Shown here: piece by piece, positions 9,263-15,729 of the stretch | How the letters are laid out: every line of letters begins with the position of its first letter | How positions within the stretch are numbered: position 1 is the stretch's first letter | NCBI GenBank assembly: GCA_017503865.1 | Contig: JAFVSI010000056.1 | Location: 1-37,668, forward strand | Direction of reading: 5' to 3' | Source of the DNA: Clostridia bacterium | Lineage (GTDB): Bacteria; Bacillota; Clostridia; Oscillospirales; CAG-272 | Length of the DNA stretch: 37,668 bases | Notes under the pieces: generated by a model | What the model was told of the DNA's origin: nothing | Databases searched by the model: none | What the model saw: the letters and a program-made list of their open reading frames with translations, nothing else | Position numbers and translations under genes: made by a program

Positions 9263-10876
9263 ATGGCAAAAAGATTTGGCGTTATGCTTGATATGTCAAG
9301 AAACGCAGTTATGAGACCTGACGAGGTTAAAAAATTTGCTTCAATTATAAAGAGCTTCGGCTACAATATGATTCAGCTTTACACCGAGGATACCTATGAG
9401 GTAGAAGGTGAGCCTTATTTCGGCTACCTTCGCGGCAGGTATTCGAAGGAAGAGCTTTGCGATATTGTTTCCTACTGTAATTCTATCGGTGTTGAGGTCA
9501 TTCCCTGTATTCAGACGCTTGCCCACTTAAATCAGATATTTATGTGGGATGACTATAAGAAGATACAAGACGTAAACGATATATTACTCGCTAAAGAAGC
9601 CCGCACCTATGAGCTTGTTGAGAATATGTTTAAAACCGTAAAGGAATGCTTTACGTCTCCTATCGTTCATATAGGAATGGACGAGGCTCATATGCTCGGT
9701 CTCGGTAAATACCTTGATAAGTATGGGGTAGAGAACCGCTTTGATATTCTTCACGACCACCTCGAAAAGGTTATGGCTATTGCTAAAAAATACGAGCTTC
9801 AGCCCCTGATGTGGTCGGATATGTTCTTCCGTCTTGCAAATAAAGGCGAGTACATTTTGAAGGATACGTCCCTTATTACCGAAGAGGTCATAGCGGCAAA
9901 GCCCGACGGAGTTGACCTTGTATATTGGGATTATTACAGTAATGACGCTATGTGTTACAAGACGATGCTCGATGCCCATAAAAAATTTGAGGGAGATACA
10001 TGGTTTGCGGGCGGTGCTTGGTCTTGGCGTGGCTTTGCGGCAAACAATAAGTGGACTCTTGAAAGCATGACTCCCGCTATGGCTGAATGCCGAAAGGCAG
10101 GCGTTGATAATATCCTTATGACTATGTGGGGAGACGATGGCAAGGAGTGCTCCTTCTACTCGCTTCTTCCGTCACTATTCGCAATCAAAAAGATATATGA
10201 CGGCGAGAGCGATATGGGGAAGATAAAGAAAGAGTTTTCTTCGGTTACGGGAGAGGACTTTGATTCTATGATGCTACTCGATATGCCGATGGGCGTTATC
10301 GGTACTTCTCCAAGAGACGAAAAGCTTTATCACAAGTATTTGCTTTATAGTGATGCGTTCCTCGGTTATCTCGATACAGCACCCTATAAGGAGAGCAGGG
10401 AAGAATATGAAAAGCTCTCTGAAAAGCTTTTGTCAGCTGGAGAAAGTAGTGCTTACCGATACATATTTGAAAGCCACGCGGCACTTTGCAGAGCTCTTTC
10501 TATAAAGCACGACCTCGGCAGAAGAACGAGGGAGGCATACAAATCCTCGGATAAAGAAATGCTTGCTTCGGTAATTGCCGATTATGAAACGGCGATAGAG
10601 AATATCGAAACATTCGTTGAAGCGTTCAGAAAGCTTTGGTTCAAGGAAAACAAGCCTCACGGCTTTGATGTTGAGGAGCTTCGCCTTGGCGGACTTTTGC
10701 TACGCCTTCGCTCACAAAAAATGAGACTTCAGGCGTTTGCTAACGGTGAAATCGACGTTATCGAAGAGCTCGAAGACGAGCTTCTCGAGTACATCGGTCA
10801 CGGCAACGTGTCGGGTACCGATAAGCTGCCCGTGATAAACAACTGGGGCAAAACAGTGACACCAAACGTTCTCTAA
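9263..10876 (+). CDS. GH20-like glycoside hydrolase (beta-N-acetylhexosaminidase type)
   Basis: The 537-residue protein has no signal peptide and should be cytoplasmic. The N-terminal TIM barrel resembles family 20 enzymes: MIQLYTEDTYEVEGEPYFGY, a VEVIPCIQTLAHL strand, and HIGMDE at residues 137-141, in which Asp140-Glu141 corresponds to the catalytic Asp-Glu pair of GH20 enzymes. Residues about 350-537 are mainly helical with many charged residues and are not recognised. The ATG at 9263 with GGGAG at 9252-9256 is preferred to a TTG at 9242 that overlaps the upstream stop. A cytoplasmic hexosaminidase next to a glycosyltransferase suggests recycling of an N-acetylhexosamine-containing glycan, but the substrate is not known. 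Confidence 0.82.
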   Translation: MAKRFGVMLDMSRNAVMRPDEVKKFASIIKSFGYNMIQLYTEDTYEVEGEPYFGYLRGRYSKEELCDIVSYCNSIGVEVIPCIQTLAHLNQIFMWDDYKKIQDVNDILLAKEARTYELVENMFKTVKECFTSPIVHIGMDEAHMLGLGKYLDKYGVENRFDILHDHLEKVMAIAKKYELQPLMWSDMFFRLANKGEYILKDTSLITEEVIAAKPDGVDLVYWDYYSNDAMCYKTMLDAHKKFEGDTWFAGGAWSWRGFAANNKWTLESMTPAMAECRKAGVDNILMTMWGDDGKECSFYSLLPSLFAIKKIYDGESDMGKIKKEFSSVTGEDFDSMMLLDMPMGVIGTSPRDEKLYHKYLLYSDAFLGYLDTAPYKESREEYEKLSEKLLSAGESSAYRYIFESHAALCRALSIKHDLGRRTREAYKSSDKEMLASVIADYETAIENIETFVEAFRKLWFKENKPHGFDVEELRLGGLLLRLRSQKMRLQAFANGEIDVIEELEDELLEYIGHGNVSGTDKLPVINNWGKTVTPNVL

Positions 10877-10880
10877 ATAA

Positions 10881-10914
10881 AAAAGCAGGAGCTTTTAAAG
10901 CTCCTGCTTTTTTT
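10881..10914. terminator. Bidirectional terminator between convergent genes
   Basis: A 12-bp perfect stem (10881-10892 with 10900-10911) and a 7-nt loop, flanked by A-rich and T-rich runs, ends the plus-strand operon at 10876. It also ends the minus-strand gene, whose stop codon at 10913 lies in the T-run. Confidence 0.88.
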
Positions 10915-11536
10915 AAACGTTAATTCCTTTTCTCTTCATATAGTCGATGATTATATCGACCGCACCGTCAAAACCAACCTTTGTGGTGTTTATGCAGAGG
11001 TCGTAATTAGTGGGATCGTTCCACTCGTTGCCCGTGTAATACTTGCAGTATGCGGCACGGGATTTATCTATCTTGTCGATCTTTTTCTTTGCGTCGTCAG
11101 CATCAAGTCCGTAAAGCTCAACTACCTTGTCGATACAAGCCTGCTCGTCAGCACAAACGAAGATTCTTATTGCCTTGGGGTTGTCACGCAAAACGTAGTC
11201 TCCGCATCTACCGATGATGATGCAGTTCTGCTTTTCAGCAAGGTCACGTATGATCTTTGCCTGATAATTGAAAAGGTTATCGTCAGAGATAAACTCGGTA
11301 CTGTCGGGAGAGATTATCTTGCTACCGTAGCTGCGATTGTATTTTTTGAAAAGATTTGCTTTTACCTTCTCGTCAGCCTTACCGAAGAGGGCAATATTTA
11401 TTCCGCTCTCCTCAGAAGCAAGACGCAAAAGGTCATTGTCAAAATAGTCGATATCAAGGCGTTTTGCGAGCATCTGTCCAATTGTTTTACCGCCGCTTCC
11501 AAAGCCTCTTGCAATAGTAATTACGTATTCACTCAT
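10913..11536 (-). CDS. Cytidylate kinase-like family protein
   Basis: The 207-residue protein is a P-loop nucleoside monophosphate kinase-like protein of the Cytidylate_kin2 family. ARGFGSGGKTIG near the N-terminus is the phosphate-binding loop, and DIDYFDNDLL follows where such proteins hold the nucleotide. IIIGRCGDYVL in the middle is a typical conserved stretch. These proteins are distinct from housekeeping Cmk, and their substrate is generally untested; CMP phosphorylation is inferred only. It has its own promoter and stands alone. Confidence 0.87.
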   Translation of the reverse strand: MSEYVITIARGFGSGGKTIGQMLAKRLDIDYFDNDLLRLASEESGINIALFGKADEKVKANLFKKYNRSYGSKIISPDSTEFISDDNLFNYQAKIIRDLAEKQNCIIIGRCGDYVLRDNPKAIRIFVCADEQACIDKVVELYGLDADDAKKKIDKIDKSRAAYCKYYTGNEWNDPTNYDLCINTTKVGFDGAVDIIIDYMKRKGINV

Positions 11537-11590
11537 TGTATGATCTCCTAAAATTACGTTTGTTTTTATAAAACAAAAATTTCCATTTAC

Positions 11591-11619
11591 ATTATAACAC
11601 GGAAAAATGCAAATGTCAA
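11591..11619 (-). promoter_or_regulatory. Promoter of the cytidylate kinase-like gene
   Basis: On the minus strand TTGACA (11614-11619), a 17-base spacer and TATAAT (11591-11596) make a consensus sigma-A promoter about 55 bases before the start codon. An AGGAGAT ribosome binding site follows just before the ATG. Confidence 0.8.
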
Positions 11620-11647
11620 AGAATTTTAAAAATTTCCGTAAAAATAT

Positions 11648-12940
11648 TTAGTTTACCCCTCTTTTTGAAACTTTTTTGAATACAAAAAGTATAATGGAAA
11701 GTATTATTGCCACAATTAAAGCCGCTGCAAATATATTTACATTAGGAATAAAAGAGGTAGTACCGTCATTGTTTTCTATGGTTTGTGCATTTGCAAGAAC
11801 TGTTTTGCCAATAAACGGACCAACGATTCCGGGTACGAGCACCTGTGAGAAAATTCTGACACCCTGGAACATACCCGCCTTGCCAAAGGGGGTGAGGTCA
11901 CGTATTTTAGCGCCGAAAACCGCCATTCCCGAGAGGTATCCGCACATCATAAGAAGCGAGCCTACAAAGACAAGAGCTGTCGATTTAAAGAAGAACAGTA
12001 CGATGTAACCGAGAGATAGCCATACCAAAGAAAAAACAACGGAGAGAGAAAATCCCTTTTTGTCGTAAATTTTGCCCCAAAGAGCAGTAACAACAGATGC
12101 GAGAATTATGGCGGGCGCCATTATGAAAACATAGTTCGACATTTCGAGCGATACTTCATAATAAAGAATGAGGTAAGGCATAAAAATTTGAATCGAAATA
12201 TTGAAAAGAATGAACATCACAAGGAAGAAGTAAAGTGACAAATTCTTCTTTACAGTTGAGGGACGGAAACCGTAAATAACGGTAGAGAAGTAACCCTCCT
12301 TTGCCTTAACGAGTGGCGGCTCTTTGATTATAAATATGCCGAGGATACCGACAACTGTAACAACGGTACCGATTATGGCAAAAATGTAGGTCCAGCTTGA
12401 TTCATGTCCCGTATCAAATGCCATAAATCCGCCGAAGACGGCAAGAATAGCTACAAGAGGCATCATCGCGTTTATACCCTCAGCAGCTCCGCGGTTAGAA
12501 TTGTCTGTGCTATCGGTGAGCCACGCGTTAAATGCCGCATCGTTTGCGCTTGAACCGAAGAAGGTCATTATGCAGTCAAGGACTATTACAAGCGTTATGC
12601 AAATAGCAGAAGCCGAGGCAGCCATAGGGAAGAGGGCGCTGATGAGGTCGACTTTGAGTAGTATAAAGCAAAGAATTGAAATTCCCCAAAGTATGTATCC
12701 TCCGCACATAAAGAGCTTTCGCTTGCCTATCTTGTCAGAAAGTGCTCCGATAAAGACAGTTGTAAGCGTAGCTGCAACCGCACTCGCCGCAACCATTGCC
12801 GAAATGTCGCCGGCTGATGCATTGAACATCTTATACATAAACACGTTGAGATACATATTCTCAACTACCCAAGCGACTTGTCCTATAAGGCTGAAGAGAA
12901 CAAGAGCGGTCCAAAATTTTTTTGTGAGCTTTGTTTTCAT
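11648..12940 (-). CDS. MFS transporter, 12 membrane segments
   Basis: The 430-residue protein has twelve hydrophobic helices in two halves joined by a charged loop around residues 210-230. The first cytoplasmic loop has the MFS signature GALSDKIGKRKLFMCGG. It resembles sugar/cation symporter-like or SLC45-like MFS proteins of Clostridia, but the substrate cannot be named. It starts 17 bases after the stop of the transglutaminase lipoprotein gene, so the two are probably co-transcribed. No clear terminator is seen between its stop and the promoter of the next gene at 11619. Confidence 0.85.
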   Translation of the reverse strand: MKTKLTKKFWTALVLFSLIGQVAWVVENMYLNVFMYKMFNASAGDISAMVAASAVAATLTTVFIGALSDKIGKRKLFMCGGYILWGISILCFILLKVDLISALFPMAASASAICITLVIVLDCIMTFFGSSANDAAFNAWLTDSTDNSNRGAAEGINAMMPLVAILAVFGGFMAFDTGHESSWTYIFAIIGTVVTVVGILGIFIIKEPPLVKAKEGYFSTVIYGFRPSTVKKNLSLYFFLVMFILFNISIQIFMPYLILYYEVSLEMSNYVFIMAPAIILASVVTALWGKIYDKKGFSLSVVFSLVWLSLGYIVLFFFKSTALVFVGSLLMMCGYLSGMAVFGAKIRDLTPFGKAGMFQGVRIFSQVLVPGIVGPFIGKTVLANAQTIENNDGTTSFIPNVNIFAAALIVAIILSIILFVFKKVSKRGVN

Positions 12941-12957
12941 TCGATTGCTTCCTTTCG

Positions 12958-14355
12958 TTAGTTGACTACATTATATACAGTTCCTTCATAAACTACGATT
13001 TGAGGCGGAATTTTGGAGCCTGAAACCTTTTTGAGTGTTTTATATCCGCAGACCTCATAAGTATTCAAGTCGATTTTTATTTTTTCGCCTACTGTAAGAA
13101 ATTCGCTGCTCTTAAATGTTTTTTTTGATGCTTCGGGGTAGTCCTCGGCTATCCGTATTCCATCAGGGTTAATGCTATAGGGAGTGTGAGTTGACTTAAA
13201 GTATAATTTTGTTCCGCAAAAGAACATGTGTTTGTTTGAAGACGTATTTTTAGTACTGTCGTCAATTGTAACGTCAAAAAAGTACCATTCTCCATCGTCC
13301 ATGCGTGCCATATTCCAAGCATGAAAGCTAGAAGTTTCACCGAGTACATAAATTGAGTCTATATTGCTTACTGTAAGAAGCAGATGAAATAATTTAGCAT
13401 AGCCCTCACACACAAAGCTTCCTTCGGTAAAAGCACCGAGTATGGAGTGTGCCCAAAGAGAATCTTCGGGTTCTCCGTCGTCTTTGTATGCATATTCGGC
13501 AGAATTTATTATAGCATTGTGATATATAAGAGCTATATTATACGGACTGGTTTCGCCCTCGGTTAATGAAACAAATTCTTCTATGCCTTTATATACCGTT
13601 TTATTAAGATCCGCTCTAATTTTACCATTGGCATAGTCTTCTGTTGTTGTCATAATTATTGTTTTTTTATCGTATGAGGTGAAACCGTGTAGCCAATAAA
13701 AAATAGGATGATCGTTTTCGATCAAACGTGCAACACAACTTGCTTCACTTATTGTTAAATCATATTCCAAAAAATTAAAGCGTGCAACCGTGAAATCCTT
13801 ACTTTGAGTGTTTGGAAATAGTTTTGTGGCATTTATTTCATCCGAGGTGTGAAATTTGGTTAATTCGTCAACTATATCGTCATAAAGCTTTCGCATTTTT
13901 TCACCGTTTTCCACGGTCTCGAAATAGCTGTATCCGCTTTTGCCATGATAAATACTGATGTCGCTGTAATCTATTACTGCGGGTTTGTTTTCACCGCAAA
14001 GAGTGCACTGCCTATAAACGTAGTTGTGCTTCAGCTTTTCTATTACGGCGTGTTCATTTGTGATTTTGCAGACTTTACATTTTGTTTTGTCGGTGGCACC
14101 TATACTTGTACAGGTTGCGGGAATCCCCTTTGTAATGATTTCTTCTTCATGTCCAAGAGAGCTTAGCGTGTTCTGTGAAACAAGCACCTCACCGCATTTA
14201 GAACAGTGTGATCCCTCGGTAAGTCCTTCTTCGGTGCAACTTGGAGCAACTGCTTCGTCAATAATAGTCTCGTGCGAGATGCAACAGCCACATAACACTA
14301 TTGTAAATGTAATAATCAAAAAGATCAGAAAAATAAATTTTTTCAAAATATTCAC
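12958..14355 (-). CDS. Transglutaminase-like lipoprotein with N-terminal Cys-x-x-Cys repeats
   Basis: The 465-residue protein has a lipoprotein signal ending LCGC, with Cys24 (or Cys25) as the likely lipid site. Residues about 35-125 hold three related cysteine-rich units, each with a CxxC pair (CSKC, CKVC, CTLC) and, between them, Cys-Thr-x-x-Gly type turns, a pattern often seen in gut Clostridia surface proteins. Residues about 265-375 are a transglutaminase/protease-like core with Cys316 (SFVCEGYAK), His345 (SFHAWN) and Asp361 (FFDVTIDD) in the order of the papain-like triad. The enzyme may cleave or crosslink peptides at the cell surface. Natural substrates of this domain group are mostly unknown. 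It heads a two-gene operon with the MFS transporter. Confidence 0.85.
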   Translation of the reverse strand: MNILKKFIFLIFLIITFTIVLCGCCISHETIIDEAVAPSCTEEGLTEGSHCSKCGEVLVSQNTLSSLGHEEEIITKGIPATCTSIGATDKTKCKVCKITNEHAVIEKLKHNYVYRQCTLCGENKPAVIDYSDISIYHGKSGYSYFETVENGEKMRKLYDDIVDELTKFHTSDEINATKLFPNTQSKDFTVARFNFLEYDLTISEASCVARLIENDHPIFYWLHGFTSYDKKTIIMTTTEDYANGKIRADLNKTVYKGIEEFVSLTEGETSPYNIALIYHNAIINSAEYAYKDDGEPEDSLWAHSILGAFTEGSFVCEGYAKLFHLLLTVSNIDSIYVLGETSSFHAWNMARMDDGEWYFFDVTIDDSTKNTSSNKHMFFCGTKLYFKSTHTPYSINPDGIRIAEDYPEASKKTFKSSEFLTVGEKIKIDLNTYEVCGYKTLKKVSGSKIPPQIVVYEGTVYNVVN

Positions 14356-14435
14356 TCCTCATTATTTACCGTGTTTTTCCTTGTGAGAGCAATTTAAAGC
14401 GAGAGTCTCTAAAAAACTTAATTTTTTTATTACCT

Positions 14436-14464
14436 ATTATATCACAAAAAAACTTAAATTTCAA
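14436..14464 (-). promoter_or_regulatory. Promoter of the transglutaminase/MFS operon
   Basis: On the minus strand TTGAAA (14459-14464), a 17-base spacer and TATAAT (14436-14441). Its -35 box lies only three bases from the -35 box of the divergent plus-strand promoter, so the two promoters are back to back and could share an operator or compete for RNA polymerase. Confidence 0.75.
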
Positions 14465-14467
14465 CTA

Positions 14468-14496
14468 TTGCTTTTTTTGTCATATTATGTTACAAT
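14468..14496 (+). promoter_or_regulatory. Promoter of the DUF6198 gene
   Basis: TTGCTT (14468-14473), a 17-base spacer and TACAAT (14491-14496). The -10 box overlaps an in-frame ATG at 14487, which supports the downstream start at 14565. Confidence 0.6.
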
Positions 14497-14564
14497 CATG
14501 GAAAGAACTTTTGGCGTTTCTGTATCAAACGCTTAGGTTCTTTTTGCTTGTTTTGAGGTCAGAA

Positions 14565-15260
14565 ATGGAAAACGTTAAAAAACGCGTGTTTTACAAAGAG
14601 CTTTCATACGTGCTTGGACTTATAATTATGGCATTTGGTGCGGCATTTACCGAGCTTGCCGATTTTGGTATGTCAATGGTGGTTGCACCTACTTACATAA
14701 TTTATTTGAAAATATCCGAGTTTTTGCCCTGGTTTTCATTCGGAGTGGCAGAATACTTTGTGCAGGGATTACTTGTGCTCTTGACGGTACTTATTATGCG
14801 TCGTTTTAAGCTGTCGTACCTGTTTTCCTTCGTTACGGCAATTCTTTACGGCACTGTGCTTGACGGAGCTATTCTGCTTTTATCTTCCGTTCCAAATCAA
14901 GCGTTTGTTTTGAGGATAATTTGGTTTTTGATAGGTACGGTTTGTTGCTCGGTGGCCGTCTCGCTGTTTTTTCATACTTACATCTCGCCCGAGTCTTACG
15001 AGCTGATAGTTAAAGAGATTTCGCAAAAGTTTTCGGTGAATATCAATAAAACAAAGACTGCTTACGACTGCATCAGCACCTTGTTGGCTGTTGTGCTTTC
15101 GTTTGTATTTTTCGGTTTTGGAGTGTTCAAGGGGGTAGGCATTGGAACTGTCCTTTGTGCTCTCATAAACGGATTTTTGATTGGAAGAATATCTGCGTTG
15201 CTTGAAAGAGTTTTTGAGTTTAAGAATAAATTTGATTTAGAAAAATATTTTGAACGGTGA
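14565..15260 (+). CDS. DUF6198 / YczE-YitT-like integral membrane protein
   Basis: The 231-residue protein has about five to six membrane helices and resembles the DUF6198 group of YitT/YczE-like membrane proteins (LGLIIMAFGAAFTELADFGMSMVVAPTYI near the start, GIGTVLCALINGFLIG near the end). No transport or enzymatic function is established. The ATG at 14565 has GAGG seven bases upstream and lies after the promoter; the longer frame from ATG 14487 would begin inside the -10 box, so it is rejected. It is a single-gene unit followed directly by the tRNA-fragment region. Confidence 0.78.
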   Translation: MENVKKRVFYKELSYVLGLIIMAFGAAFTELADFGMSMVVAPTYIIYLKISEFLPWFSFGVAEYFVQGLLVLLTVLIMRRFKLSYLFSFVTAILYGTVLDGAILLLSSVPNQAFVLRIIWFLIGTVCCSVAVSLFFHTYISPESYELIVKEISQKFSVNINKTKTAYDCISTLLAVVLSFVFFGFGVFKGVGIGTVLCALINGFLIGRISALLERVFEFKNKFDLEKYFER

Positions 15261-15265
15261 TAGTT

Positions 15266-15286
15266 TGGCTGGGATGGCCAGATTTG
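15266..15286 (-). repeat. Extra copy 1 of the tRNA-Gln 3' end
   Basis: These 21 bases are identical to the 3' end of tRNA-Gln at 15548-15568, including the encoded CCA, the acceptor strand and the 3' side of the T stem. Beyond this the match fades, with two extra G residues before a shared GAAC/AAC. There is no anticodon or D arm, so it is not a functional tRNA. Confidence 0.8.
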
Positions 15287-15297
15287 GGAACAATATC

Positions 15298-15315
15298 CAA
15301 GCCACAAGTGGCTTG
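15298..15315. repeat. Perfect short palindrome between tRNA fragments
   Basis: An 8-bp perfect inverted repeat (15298-15305 with 15308-15315) has only AA in the centre. Around it, TTGGCTGG of fragment copy 1 (15265-15272) is matched by its reverse complement at 15333-15340, giving a larger nested structure. Function unknown. Confidence 0.55.
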
Positions 15316-15349
15316 TGTGTCGCTTAAAATGACCAGCCAATCACGAACT

Positions 15350-15387
15350 AAACAAAGAGCATAGCCGAATGGCTATGCTCTTTGTTT
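15350..15387 (-). terminator. Terminator-like hairpin paired with tRNA-Gln fragment copy 2
   Basis: A 17-bp perfect stem (15350-15366 with 15371-15387) and a 4-nt loop. On the minus strand it directly follows the CCA end of fragment copy 2, just as the hairpin at 15511-15548 follows the intact tRNA. The two hairpins share AGCC/GGCT centres and A/T-rich bases, suggesting that the tRNA end and its terminator were duplicated together. Confidence 0.65.
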
Positions 15388-15406
15388 GGCTGGGATGGCC
15401 AGATTT
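15387..15406 (-). repeat. Extra copy 2 of the tRNA-Gln 3' end
   Basis: Twenty bases identical to the 3' end of tRNA-Gln (compare 15548-15567), again ending in CCA. The sequence beyond reads as a slightly altered T loop with a GGAACTG continuation, so the original similarity may have been about 28 bases. No anticodon arm remains. Confidence 0.8.
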
Positions 15407-15408
15407 TG

Positions 15409-15490
15409 GAACTGTAGTTTTCGCCAAAGTTTAGTTTAAATCAAAGCCTGCGTAGCGAAAACCTGTCATTGCTTTGCAATGACGCAGTTC
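15409..15490. repeat. Nested palindromic element with three-way-junction form
   Basis: An outer inverted repeat GAACTG/CAGTTC (15409-15414 with 15485-15490) encloses two adjacent hairpins: GTTTTCGC/GCGAAAAC (15417-15424 with 15455-15462, 30-nt loop) and GTCATTGC/GCAATGAC (15465-15472 with 15476-15483, 3-nt loop). The form is that of a small palindromic intergenic repeat or structured RNA. No family is recognised. Confidence 0.55.
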
Positions 15491-15510
15491 AAATCGCAAA
15501 ATACACAACG

Positions 15511-15548
15511 AGAAAAAGCACATAGCCAAGAGGCTATGTGCTTTTTCT
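15511..15548 (-). terminator. tRNA-Gln terminator hairpin
   Basis: A 17-bp perfect stem (15511-15527 with 15532-15548) and a 4-nt loop begin immediately after the CCA end of tRNA-Gln on the minus strand, with a T5 run in the descending arm. The stem is also A/T-rich at its base in the other direction. Confidence 0.75.
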
Positions 15549-15622
15549 GGCTGGGATGGCCAGATTTGAACTGACGAGTGCTAGAGTCAAAGTCTAGTGC
15601 CTTACCGCTTGGCGACATCCCA
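15548..15622 (-). tRNA. tRNA-Gln (anticodon TTG), CCA encoded
   Basis: Read on the minus strand, a 7-bp acceptor stem (TGGGATG with CATCCCA), D arm, 5-bp anticodon stem CTAGA/TCTAG with loop CTTTGAC (anticodon TTG), a short variable loop, T arm with TTCAAAT, discriminator G and genomic CCA form a full cloverleaf. It has its own consensus promoter and a strong hairpin right after CCA. Two extra copies of its last 20-21 bases lie downstream. Confidence 0.95.
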
Positions 15623-15647
15623 ATGAAATTGATTTGCAACGCTAAAT

Positions 15648-15676
15648 ATTATAGCACACTTAGATATTTATGTCAA
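15648..15676 (-). promoter_or_regulatory. Promoter of tRNA-Gln
   Basis: On the minus strand TTGACA (15671-15676), a 17-base spacer and TATAAT (15648-15653) give a perfect consensus sigma-A promoter 25 bases before the mature tRNA 5' end. Confidence 0.85.
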
Positions 15677-15692
15677 TAGAATATTAAAAAAT

Positions 15693-15712
15693 CGGGGCGT
15701 TTTAAACGCCCC
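15693..15712 (-). terminator. Terminator of the LamG-phosphoesterase operon
   Basis: A 10-bp inverted repeat with a CGGGGCG core (15693-15702 with 15703-15712) is followed on the minus strand by T6. It lies just after the stop codon at 15730. Confidence 0.8.
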
Positions 15713-15729
15713 GAAAATATATCTGAAAA

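Noticed and set aside
14487..14564. Longer N-terminus for the DUF6198 protein from ATG 14487
   Set aside because: The ATG lies in the -10 box of the promoter and has no ribosome binding site; the ATG at 14565 has GAGG.
15266..15406. Two more complete tRNA genes
   Set aside because: Only the last 20-21 bases match; D and anticodon arms are absent.
15266..15568. CRISPR array from the three repeated segments
   Set aside because: Only three copies, unequal spacing (121 and 161 bases), and the repeat is the 3' end of a tRNA. No cas genes.
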